Under the pieces are notes generated by a model. The model was not told where the DNA came from. It was given only the letters and a program-made list of their open reading frames with translations, and made no database searches. From an uncultured Lachnobacterium sp. (GTDB taxonomy: Bacteria; Bacillota; Clostridia; Lachnospirales; Lachnospiraceae), in contig URSS01000004.1 in NCBI GenBank assembly GCA_900550545.1, positions 56,103 through 120,102 on the forward strand: a stretch of DNA of 64,000 bases. Reading direction: 5' to 3'. The stretch's first letter is position 1. Each line of letters starts with the position of its first letter. This document shows positions 17,665 through 25,479 of this stretch, piece by piece. A program made the translations under genes and the position numbers.

Positions 17665-18154
17665 TCCTTATTTTTTCCGGTGCAATATTATAAATCTCAT
17701 CGGCATATGGACGAATGCTGTCCTCAAGGACACGTCCGGTACAGACAAGTGTCATATCGTCCGGTTTATTTTCAAACAGTTCCTGCATCTCCTGTGGTGT
17801 AACCACCTTCTCATCAATCACACCCAGCACCTCATCAAGAATCAGCATATCACAGGCGGCCGTCGTTACAACCTTCTTTCCATAGTTGAATCCGTTTCGC
17901 AGATTCATTGCCTCCTCCTGCTGCTCCTGCTCCGACAGCTCTTCAAAACTTTCATCGGATTTTGCAAATCGAAAGATCTTGATTTCCGGCTCAAGACGAT
18001 TCAAAAAAGCCAGTTCATTCTCATTTTTCCCTTTTAAAAATTCGATGATTATCACACTTTTGCCTTCGCTTGCATAACGGATTGCATTACCGATTGCAGC
18101 GGTTGACTTGCCGTGGCCCTCACCATAATAAATCTGTATAATACCTTCGTTCAT
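17654..18154 (-). CDS. cobO: Corrinoid (cob(I)alamin) adenosyltransferase, CobO/BtuR type
   Basis: 166 residues. Transfers the adenosyl group of ATP to cobalt of corrinoids to make adenosylcobalamin. The P-loop YYGEGHGKSTAAIG lies at about 8-21, followed by EFLKGKNE and DMLILDEVLGVID with the conserved Asp-Glu. The ATG at 18154 has a GGAGG site 6 bases upstream; a longer in-frame version begins within non-conserved sequence. No other cobalamin genes are nearby, so it may serve salvage of imported corrinoids. Confidence 0.93.
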   Translation of the reverse strand: MNEGIIQIYYGEGHGKSTAAIGNAIRYASEGKSVIIIEFLKGKNENELAFLNRLEPEIKIFRFAKSDESFEELSEQEQQEEAMNLRNGFNYGKKVVTTAACDMLILDEVLGVIDEKVVTPQEMQELFENKPDDMTLVCTGRVLEDSIRPYADEIYNIAPEKIRIDE

Positions 18155-18284
18155 AATTGCCTCCAAAATAAAACCGAAGCCCTTTTCGTGTCTCCGATTT
18201 ACTTTCACGCCTTATACAAAGAATCTTAAGTAAGATACCACAAACAGGTCAAATAATCAAGTATGCCTCTTTTTTTTGTAGTTT

Positions 18285-18914
18285 TTACGACTCCAGAAAT
18301 TCGATTTTGCTCACAGAGACTTCATAAGCAACCCTCTGTTCTACTTCTGTCTCACTAAGCTTTTTTACGTACTCACGACTTTGGATTCTTCCCCAGATCT
18401 GCACGTGGCTACCCACTTCAAATCCTGCTGCAAAACGCGCATTTCTTCCCCAACAGATACACGGAATATAATCCGATTTGCCATAAGACCGGTTGACTGC
18501 TACAAGCAAATCCGCAATCTCTCTTCCAAGTGGAGTCTTCCTGTAAACGCTGTCTTTGCAAATAAAGCCATCAAGAAAAATCTGGTTCGTCTCATGATCC
18601 TCTTCCGGTGCCTCCACAAGTTCAAACTCTCTCGCAAATACAGAAAGTACAAGACGGTTTTTGTGCTCCTCATGTCGATTAAAGGATCGGAACTGTCCGG
18701 TCACATACACATACTGACCATTGCAGTCGGATTTTACATCAATCAGACGCTCCGATACCATGACCGGTATGTAATCTACGAAGTTGGAGAGGCGGTTTAC
18801 TGATACTTCTACCATATAAAAGCCTTCTCCATACACTTCGTGACTAAACACAAAATCTGATACAATTTCTCCGATAATCGTTACCTGGTTGTTTTCAAAC
18901 ATTTTATCTGCCAT
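18285..18914 (-). CDS. Single-stranded-DNA-binding-like protein with two OB folds
   Basis: 209 residues. Two SSB-like OB-fold units appear in tandem: about 7-98 (NQVTIIGEIVSDF ... YVYVTGQFRS) and about 108-207 (NQIFLDGFICKDS ... VQIWGRIQSRE). The second keeps the SSB-like features RKTPLGREIADLLVAVNR and DYIPCICWGRNA. There is no acidic C-terminal tip of the kind that recruits partner proteins in housekeeping SSB. It probably binds single-stranded nucleic acid, but its specific job is unknown. It is likely not the main replicative SSB, which is usually next to rpsF and rpsR. Confidence 0.75.
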   Translation of the reverse strand: MADKMFENNQVTIIGEIVSDFVFSHEVYGEGFYMVEVSVNRLSNFVDYIPVMVSERLIDVKSDCNGQYVYVTGQFRSFNRHEEHKNRLVLSVFAREFELVEAPEEDHETNQIFLDGFICKDSVYRKTPLGREIADLLVAVNRSYGKSDYIPCICWGRNARFAAGFEVGSHVQIWGRIQSREYVKKLSETEVEQRVAYEVSVSKIEFLES

Positions 18915-19065
18915 GAATTTTCTCCCTTCCTTTTGTGGAAATATTTGTTAGGGTTATGTTTTACCATTTATTCATTGCAAGAAATCATCAAAGTATGTCG
19001 ATAAAAAAACAGATGTGAACAGCAACATTTTTCGCTATATTTTTTATTAAACATAGAAGAAACTC

Positions 19066-19093
19066 TTGCGAAAATGCATTTTTATGATAAAAT
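19066..19093 (+). promoter_or_regulatory. Sigma-A promoter of typA
   Basis: TTGCGA (19066-19071) and TAAAAT (19088-19093) with 16 bases between, about 54 bases before the typA start. GAAGG ribosome site at about 19136. Confidence 0.6.
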
Positions 19094-19146
19094 GGTACAG
19101 GTTATAATACACAAAGAGATATGTATAATAGAAAAGAAGGTAAATT

Positions 19147-20991
19147 ATGGTAACAACAAGAGATGATATTCGTAATATAGCAATTATCGCCCATGTCGAT
19201 CATGGTAAAACGACTCTGGTCGATGAATTGTTAAAACAAAGCGGTGTGTTCCGTGCCAATCAGGAAGTGCAGGAGCGCGTCATGGACTCTAACGATATCG
19301 AGCGTGAGCGTGGTATCACTATCTTGTCCAAAAATACTGCCGTATTTTATAAGGATACAAAAATCAACATCATAGATACTCCAGGACATGCCGATTTCGG
19401 TGGTGAAGTTGAGCGAGTTCTTAAGATGGTAAATGGTGTTGTTCTCGTAGTAGATGCGTTCGAAGGAACCATGCCACAGACAAAATTCGTACTGATGAAA
19501 GCACTGGCTTTGAATCTTCCGGTTATTGTCTGCATCAACAAAATTGACCGTCCGGAAGCCAGACCTGCCGAAGTTATCGATGAAGTATTAGAGCTTTTCA
19601 TGGATCTGGATGCTTCCGACGAGCAGCTTGACTGCCCATTTATTTATGCATCCGCAAGAGACGGATACGCAATGTACAACCTCGATGATGAGAAGAAAGA
19701 TATGACACCTCTCTTCGAGACGATCGTAAACTATATTCCTGCACCAACCGGTGATCCGGATGCCAGCACACAGGTACTGATCAGTACGATCGATTACAAT
19801 GAGTATGTCGGACGTATCGGTATCGGTAAAGTAGACAACGGTTCCCTGAAAGTCAATCAGGAAGCAGTCGTTGTCAACCACCATGATCCTGACAAGCTTG
19901 AAAAAGTGCGTATCAGCAAACTTTATGAATTCGACGGACTAAATAAGGTAGATGTCACAGAAGCAAAGATTGGTTCGATCGTAGCAATCTCCGGTATTGC
20001 GGATATCCACATCGGAGATACTATCTGCTCACCGGAAAACCCACAGGCGATTCCGTTCCAGAAGATTTCTGAGCCGACCATTTCCATGAATTTTATCGTA
20101 AACGACAGTCCTCTCGCCGGACAGGAAGGAAAATTTGTCACTTCCCGTCACATCCGCGACAGACTGTTCCGCGAATTAAATACGGATGTATCACTTCGTG
20201 TCGAAGAAACGGACAGCCCAGACAGCCTGAAGGTTTCTGGCCGTGGTGAACTTCACTTATCCGTCCTGATTGAAAACATGCGCCGTGAAGGTTATGAGTT
20301 CGCAGTCAGCAAAGCCGAAGTTCTTTATCACTATGATGAAAATGGCAAGAAACTTGAGCCAATGGAGCTTGCTTATGTCGATGTTCCAGACGAATTTACC
20401 GGAGCTGTTATATCCAAGCTGCAGCAGCGTAAAGGTGAACTTCAGAATATGGGTTCTATCGCCGGCGGCTATACAAGATTAGAATTTAAGATTCCATCCC
20501 GCGGTCTCATCGGTTATCGTGGAGAGTTCATGACCGATACAAAGGGTAATGGTATCATCAATACAATGTTCGATGGCTATGAGCCATTCCGTGGAGAAAT
20601 TGCTTACCGTTCCACTGGCTCTCTGATTGCTTTCGAGACGGGTGAATCCGTAACTTACGGTCTGTTCTCCGCTCAGGAGCGTGGTACACTCTTCATCGGA
20701 CCTGGTGAGAAAGTTTATTCCGGTATGATCATCGGACAGAGTTCGAAAGCTGAAGATATCGAACTGAATGTATGTAAGAAGAAGCATCTGACCAATACAC
20801 GTTCTTCTTCCGCTGACGAAGCACTGACACTGGTTCCACCACGTAAGTTAAGTCTTGAGCAGGCATTGGATTTCATCGATACCGACGAACTTCTTGAAGT
20901 TACCCCGGAAAGTCTCCGTATCCGTAAGAGAATCCTTGATCCTACCATGCGTAAAAGAGCATCAATTGCAAGAAAGAATGCAATGAAATAA
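19147..20991 (+). CDS. typA: Ribosome-associated translational GTPase TypA/BipA
   Basis: 614 residues, the usual length. GTPase motifs: G1 AHVDHGKTT, G3 DTPGHADFGGEV, G4 NKIDRPEA, and switch I RERGITI. Domains II and III and the BipA-specific C-terminus follow. It binds 70S ribosomes and aids assembly or stress adaptation. It is transcribed alone against the surrounding minus-strand genes, and ends at a strong terminator shared with minE. Confidence 0.98.
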   Translation: MVTTRDDIRNIAIIAHVDHGKTTLVDELLKQSGVFRANQEVQERVMDSNDIERERGITILSKNTAVFYKDTKINIIDTPGHADFGGEVERVLKMVNGVVLVVDAFEGTMPQTKFVLMKALALNLPVIVCINKIDRPEARPAEVIDEVLELFMDLDASDEQLDCPFIYASARDGYAMYNLDDEKKDMTPLFETIVNYIPAPTGDPDASTQVLISTIDYNEYVGRIGIGKVDNGSLKVNQEAVVVNHHDPDKLEKVRISKLYEFDGLNKVDVTEAKIGSIVAISGIADIHIGDTICSPENPQAIPFQKISEPTISMNFIVNDSPLAGQEGKFVTSRHIRDRLFRELNTDVSLRVEETDSPDSLKVSGRGELHLSVLIENMRREGYEFAVSKAEVLYHYDENGKKLEPMELAYVDVPDEFTGAVISKLQQRKGELQNMGSIAGGYTRLEFKIPSRGLIGYRGEFMTDTKGNGIINTMFDGYEPFRGEIAYRSTGSLIAFETGESVTYGLFSAQERGTLFIGPGEKVYSGMIIGQSSKAEDIELNVCKKKHLTNTRSSSADEALTLVPPRKLSLEQALDFIDTDELLEVTPESLRIRKRILDPTMRKRASIARKNAMK

Positions 20992-21004
20992 TATAGATGA
21001 TTAC

Positions 21005-21043
21005 AAAAAACCCCGGCAGGCAAAAGCCTCCCGGGGTTTTTTT
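21005..21043. terminator. Bidirectional terminator between typA and minE
   Basis: CCCCGGCAGGC and GCCTCCCGGGG form a hairpin with an AAAA loop and one mismatched pair. It is flanked by six A on the left and seven T on the right, so it works on both strands for the convergent typA and minE transcripts. Confidence 0.88.
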
Positions 21044-21068
21044 GTATCCGATTGATTATGCTTTTATC

Positions 21069-21350
21069 TTATCTTGGTTCCGGACGATGTTTCATATCAC
21101 GAATAGGGATATTTGCAACAAGTGCAGGAACTGTTCCGTTATTGGAATCGGATTCCGTCTCTGTAATTTTCACATCAAGTGCTTCCGCATCAATATCCAT
21201 ATAACGGGATATGACCTCAATGATATCATTTTTCATCATTTCCATCATCTCAGAGGAACAGTTGGCGCGGTCTGAAACGAGCACCAGCTTCAAGCGGTCC
21301 TTTGCGACATTGCCTGAAGTTTTCTTTTTAAATAAATCCATTATTCCCAC
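21069..21350 (-). CDS. minE: Cell division topological specificity factor MinE
   Basis: 93 residues. An N-terminal membrane-targeting MDLFKKK is followed by the anti-MinCD helix AKDRLKLVLVSDRA and the dimerising topological domain IIEVISRYMDIDAEALDVKI. It displaces MinC from MinD to place the septum at mid-cell. The start is probably GTG at 21350, which has GGGGG 9 bases upstream; the ATG at 21341 is too far from it. Confidence 0.95.
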   Translation of the reverse strand: MGIMDLFKKKTSGNVAKDRLKLVLVSDRANCSSEMMEMMKNDIIEVISRYMDIDAEALDVKITETESDSNNGTVPALVANIPIRDMKHRPEPR

Positions 21351-21365
21351 AATAAATATCCCCCT

Positions 21366-22157
21366 TTAATTTTTCTTAAACATATCTTTCAACTTTTCGA
21401 AAACTCCATGCTTTTGGTTCAGATCCAGTAATGGAACCTCTTCACCCAATATGCGGTGACATATATTCATATATGCCTTTCCTGCCAGACTGTTTGTACC
21501 AACAAGTGGCTCTCCACGGTTTGTAGAAACAACGATCTGTTCATCATCCGGTACGGCACCGATCAGATTGACGGCAAGAATTTCCGTAACATCATCTACA
21601 TTCATCATATCTCCACGTTTTACCATATCGACACGCAGACGGTTGACAATCAAGTCAATGCGTTTCATCTCATTTGCTTCAAGCAAACCAACAATACGGT
21701 CTGCATCACGGATTGCAGACACCTCAGGTGTTGTAACAACAAGTGCACGATCTGCTCCTGCAACTGCATTTTTGAATCCCTGCTCAATACCTGCCGGACA
21801 ATCAAGCAAGATATAATCAAACTCTTCACGAAGCTCATTGATAAGTTCTACCATCTGCTCCGGTGTAACCGCATCCTTATCTCTGGTCTGTGCAGATGGA
21901 AGAAGACAAAGCTCCGGGTATTTCTTATCCTTGATCAGTGCCTGACGAATACGGCATTTTCCTTCAACAACGTCCACCAGATTATATACAATACGATTTT
22001 CCAGACCCATAACAACATCCAGATTGCGCAATCCGATATCCGTATCAATCATAACAACTTTTTTATTTAACTGTGCAAGACCTGTACCTATATTTGCTGT
22101 GGTTGTGGTCTTTCCTACACCACCCTTTCCCGATGTGATAACGATTACTTCGCTCAT
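21366..22157 (-). CDS. minD: Septum site-determining ATPase MinD
   Basis: 263 residues. Deviant Walker A SGKGGVGKTTTT (about 8-19), Walker B YILLDCPAGIE, and the C-terminal amphipathic membrane anchor VFEKLKDMFKKN. It cycles on the membrane and recruits MinC. GGAGG precedes the start. It lies between minC (22-base gap) and minE (15-base gap). Confidence 0.98.
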   Translation of the reverse strand: MSEVIVITSGKGGVGKTTTTANIGTGLAQLNKKVVMIDTDIGLRNLDVVMGLENRIVYNLVDVVEGKCRIRQALIKDKKYPELCLLPSAQTRDKDAVTPEQMVELINELREEFDYILLDCPAGIEQGFKNAVAGADRALVVTTPEVSAIRDADRIVGLLEANEMKRIDLIVNRLRVDMVKRGDMMNVDDVTEILAVNLIGAVPDDEQIVVSTNRGEPLVGTNSLAGKAYMNICHRILGEEVPLLDLNQKHGVFEKLKDMFKKN

Positions 22158-22179
22158 TAAATTCTTTCCTCCTACGTTT

Positions 22180-22893
22180 CTAAATGGTATTTAAAATATT
22201 TTTTGTAATTGGTTCAATATAAATATTTCCATCTTTTGCAATGGCAATCTGTGCTTCATTTTCCGTCTGTTTTTTCTTACGGCGCGTACGTTGCTTCTGT
22301 TCTGCCTGATCCGGACTCTTCGCAATCAGATCACCAATCTGAATCTGAATCGGCTTCATATCCAATGCAAAAACAAAACAGCTTCTGTCTCCCGTACATC
22401 CTGCGTGAACGTTACCTTTGAGTGCACCAAGAATTATGATATTTCCCTGTGCAATAATTTTTGCACCTGGATTCACATCTCCTATGATCGTAACACTTGA
22501 TTCACTGGAAATCACCTGTCCAGATCTGAGCGTGCCGCGGTAAAACTGCTCCGGAACACTAATCGGTGCTGTATTCTCACATTCCTGCTGCACTGCGCCA
22601 TAAAAAGCCTCGACCTGCTCTTTCATGATTGCTTCCTGCTTTGTTCCTTTTTCCACAATGCATAAAATCTCTATTGTAGTATTTTTTTCTATGGCTGCAA
22701 TAATCTGTTGTTCCTCATCATCTGAAAGTGCTCTTCCCTCAAATGCAAGTGCAAGTTTCGCATTTTTAAAAAAACTGCTGGATGCTTTAAATTTTTCAAC
22801 AACATCCTTTAACAAATCGTCAAATGCAACATCCGGATTTAAAACCAGATTGATTCCATATTTATTACTCTTTATTGTAACCGACTGTGACAT
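22180..22893 (-). CDS. minC: Septum formation inhibitor MinC
   Basis: 237 residues from the ATG at 22893, which has GGAGG 6 bases upstream. An N-terminal FtsZ-binding domain (about 1-95) and a C-terminal beta-helix domain (about 105-205) with the MinC core RSGQVISSESSVTIIGDVNP and GNIIILGALKGNVHAG. A basic KQRTRRKKKQ stretch follows. It blocks Z-ring assembly away from mid-cell when bound to MinD. Confidence 0.95.
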   Translation of the reverse strand: MSQSVTIKSNKYGINLVLNPDVAFDDLLKDVVEKFKASSSFFKNAKLALAFEGRALSDDEEQQIIAAIEKNTTIEILCIVEKGTKQEAIMKEQVEAFYGAVQQECENTAPISVPEQFYRGTLRSGQVISSESSVTIIGDVNPGAKIIAQGNIIILGALKGNVHAGCTGDRSCFVFALDMKPIQIQIGDLIAKSPDQAEQKQRTRRKKKQTENEAQIAIAKDGNIYIEPITKNILNTI

Positions 22894-22992
22894 GAATACC
22901 TCCAATTTCATTTAAAATGAAATTCATTACCCCTCATTATACATTTTTATGACTGTTCGTGCAACCTTTCAAAACTGTTATTCCATTCACAG

Positions 22993-24237
22993 TTATAGTT
23001 TTCCATATACCTCCATCGGAACATATGCCTTGATTTCGATTCCTTCCGGTACATATTCCTCGGAAACAAGTTCTCCTTTCTCCCGGACAAGTTGTATGAT
23101 ACCTGCCTGTGCATAGGGGATAACACGTTCAATATAAACTTTGTCTTCGCGCAGCATTTCCTGCAAGAGAGCCTTGATTTCATCCAATCCCTGATTATTC
23201 GCTGCCGATATCTGTAGAATATGGTCTGCACGGAAATCCTGCAAAGGTTCTTCCTCAGTGCGCTGATCCATTTTGTTGAACAGCGTGACCATCTTCTTAT
23301 TCTTTACTCCGAGATGATCCAATGTCTCATAAACTATATGCATCTGTTTGTCCATCTGCGGATTCGAAGCATCTACAACATGGAAAATATAGTCTGCATA
23401 TTTTGCCTCTTCAAGTGTGCTTTTAAACGCCTCGATCAAATGGTGCGGAAGCTTACGGATAAATCCTACCGTGTCTGTCAAAAGCACCTGCTGATGTCCA
23501 TCCAGTTCCAACATACGGGTGGTCGGGTCGAGTGTTGCAAAAAGCTTATCTTCTTCAAGTACCTCTGCATCGGTCAGATGATTTAACAGTGTCGATTTGC
23601 CAGCATTCGTATAACCGACGATTGCCACAACCGGTACTTCGCTTTTGGCTCGTTTTGCGCGGGTAATCTCACGATGTTTGACCACTTCCTTCAATTCACG
23701 ATTTAGCTGGGCAATGCGGTCATTAATCAGTCGACGGTCAATCTCCAGCTTCTTTTCTCCTGGTCCTCTCGTTCCAATACCACCACCAAGACGAGACATC
23801 GTTTTTCCAAGACCGCTAAGCCGGCTGAGCCGGTACTTTAACTGTGCCAGTTCGACCTGTATTTTTCCTTCACTAGTCGTTGCACGCGCTGCGAAAATAT
23901 CCAGAATGATCAATGTACGATCCATGACTTTGGTATCTAACATGTTTTCAAGATTGCGAAGCTGCGCCGGAGACAATTCATCATCGCACACAATGCCAGT
24001 AGCTCCTGTCTGTGCAATAAGCAGCGCAATCTCTTCTACTTTTCCGGTTCCCACATAAGTGCCCGGATGTATGGTCTCACGCTTTTGAATCAACGTGCCC
24101 ACAACGGTAGCGCCAGCAGTCTTGACCAGTTCCGCAAGCTCTGTCACGGAATCTTCCGCATCATCGCCCTCCTGCTCGCTGACTCCTACTAAAATTACTT
24201 TTTCTTCAATTTCTTCGATTTCCTGTGGTTTTGCCAT
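22993..24237 (-). CDS. hflX: Ribosome-associated GTPase HflX
   Basis: 414 residues. An N-terminal nucleotide-binding domain (about 1-190) with the HflX signature GGIGTRGPGE, then a GTPase domain: G1 GYTNAGKSTLLN, G3 DTVGFIRKLPHHL, G4 FNKMD. It splits stalled or hibernating ribosomes. The ATG overlaps the stop of the TPR lipoprotein (TAATG), so the two are coupled. minC follows 100 bases downstream on the same strand. Confidence 0.97.
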   Translation of the reverse strand: MAKPQEIEEIEEKVILVGVSEQEGDDAEDSVTELAELVKTAGATVVGTLIQKRETIHPGTYVGTGKVEEIALLIAQTGATGIVCDDELSPAQLRNLENMLDTKVMDRTLIILDIFAARATTSEGKIQVELAQLKYRLSRLSGLGKTMSRLGGGIGTRGPGEKKLEIDRRLINDRIAQLNRELKEVVKHREITRAKRAKSEVPVVAIVGYTNAGKSTLLNHLTDAEVLEEDKLFATLDPTTRMLELDGHQQVLLTDTVGFIRKLPHHLIEAFKSTLEEAKYADYIFHVVDASNPQMDKQMHIVYETLDHLGVKNKKMVTLFNKMDQRTEEEPLQDFRADHILQISAANNQGLDEIKALLQEMLREDKVYIERVIPYAQAGIIQLVREKGELVSEEYVPEGIEIKAYVPMEVYGKL

Positions 24238-25190
24238 TATCTAGTCTCCAAAAATGTACTTTCTTTCTGTGCATCCTCATCGGACGGATACTCTTCCAGA
24301 TAATCTTTGAGCATCGTTTTGGCGGAATCAAAATCTCCGCTATACTCGTATGCAGTAATCGCACTTTTCATAAGATTCTGCTTATTCGGAACTTTCTCAA
24401 GTGCAAGTCCCGCATTAAAATACGTCAGTGCTTCCTCATAATCTCCATCGTTCAATTCCGAACTCCCAAGATCATACAATTCATAAGAAGTAGCAACTCC
24501 ACTATCGAGATACTCCTTTACATAAGACTGTGCCTTATCGGTATCTCCCTGTGCTTCATACGTCAGTCCAAGATAATAAGATGCTTTCTGCTGACCATCT
24601 TCCTTTGCCTTGGTGAGGTCGGTAACAGCCGTCTTATAATCCCCTAAAAGATAACTGATCTGTCCCTTGTACAAAAGGTCCTCTGCCTTCTCTCCTTTGA
24701 TTTCCATAGCCTGATTCAGATATTTCTGCGCATTCTCTTTTGCTCCATGATTTTTCATGGACTGATAAATTCCAATGTACAATTCGTAATCTTTTTTGTC
24801 CTGTTTTACGGCTTCTTCATAATCTGCTAATGCTTTCTTTTCTTCTCCTATATCATAATAGAGATTTCCACGCAGATAGTATGCCCGTCCATCTTTATTA
24901 TATTTGATGATTGCATTATAAGTCTCTAAGGCATCATCCTTTGCACCGCTTAAATACTGTGCCTGCGCCTTGTAAAAACAGATATCGATTTCCTTCTCGC
25001 CCACTTTGCCGAGTGACTGGTTCAATGCATTCTGAAATGCCTTGATCGCATCCTCATAATTTCCACTCTCCAGACAATTGATGCCGTACTGTCGATACGC
25101 ATCCTGCTCGGTTGTGTCTTTTGATCCGCATGCTGCAAGAGACAGCGCAAGAACTGCTGCAAGCATGATTGAAACTATACGCTTTTTCAT
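24237..25190 (-). CDS. TPR-repeat lipoprotein
   Basis: 317 residues from the ATG at 25190, which has an AGAGAG site. Signal peptide and lipobox LSLAAC (Cys about 21) anchor it outside the membrane. The rest is a run of tetratricopeptide repeats (for example AYYLRGNLYYDIGEEKKALADYEEA and LLYKGQISYLLGDYKTAVTDL) from about 30 to 310. It probably acts as a protein-protein scaffold; partners are unknown. Coupled to hflX. An upstream in-frame extension of 44 residues lacks a signal peptide and was not used. Confidence 0.9.
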   Translation of the reverse strand: MKKRIVSIMLAAVLALSLAACGSKDTTEQDAYRQYGINCLESGNYEDAIKAFQNALNQSLGKVGEKEIDICFYKAQAQYLSGAKDDALETYNAIIKYNKDGRAYYLRGNLYYDIGEEKKALADYEEAVKQDKKDYELYIGIYQSMKNHGAKENAQKYLNQAMEIKGEKAEDLLYKGQISYLLGDYKTAVTDLTKAKEDGQQKASYYLGLTYEAQGDTDKAQSYVKEYLDSGVATSYELYDLGSSELNDGDYEEALTYFNAGLALEKVPNKQNLMKSAITAYEYSGDFDSAKTMLKDYLEEYPSDEDAQKESTFLETR

Positions 25191-25395
25191 TCTATGTTCT
25201 CTCTTTCTTTTGATAGAGTTCCTTATCAACTGCACTTCTACTATCTTATCATATCCAGAATAAAAAAACATCCATATTCCAAAGATTCTGTAAATGTATT
25301 TAACGTTCCAAACCTGATTCAATAAATCTACCGCTGCGTATGCAATGCTTTCATGTGCATATCAGATTAAATGTTTTTATAACAAATTCATGACA

Positions 25396-25431
25396 TAAAA
25401 ACACGGGAACCGAACGAACCGGTTCCCGTGT
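25396..25431 (-). terminator. Terminator of glycogen phosphorylase gene 1
   Basis: ACACGGGAACC (25401-25411) pairs perfectly with GGTTCCCGTGT (25421-25431). On the minus strand it is followed by TTTTA. It lies about 50 bases past the stop. Confidence 0.8.
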
Positions 25432-25479
25432 GAGGAGGAATAATTTAAAATATGAATAGAAAATTTACTATAATTTGTT

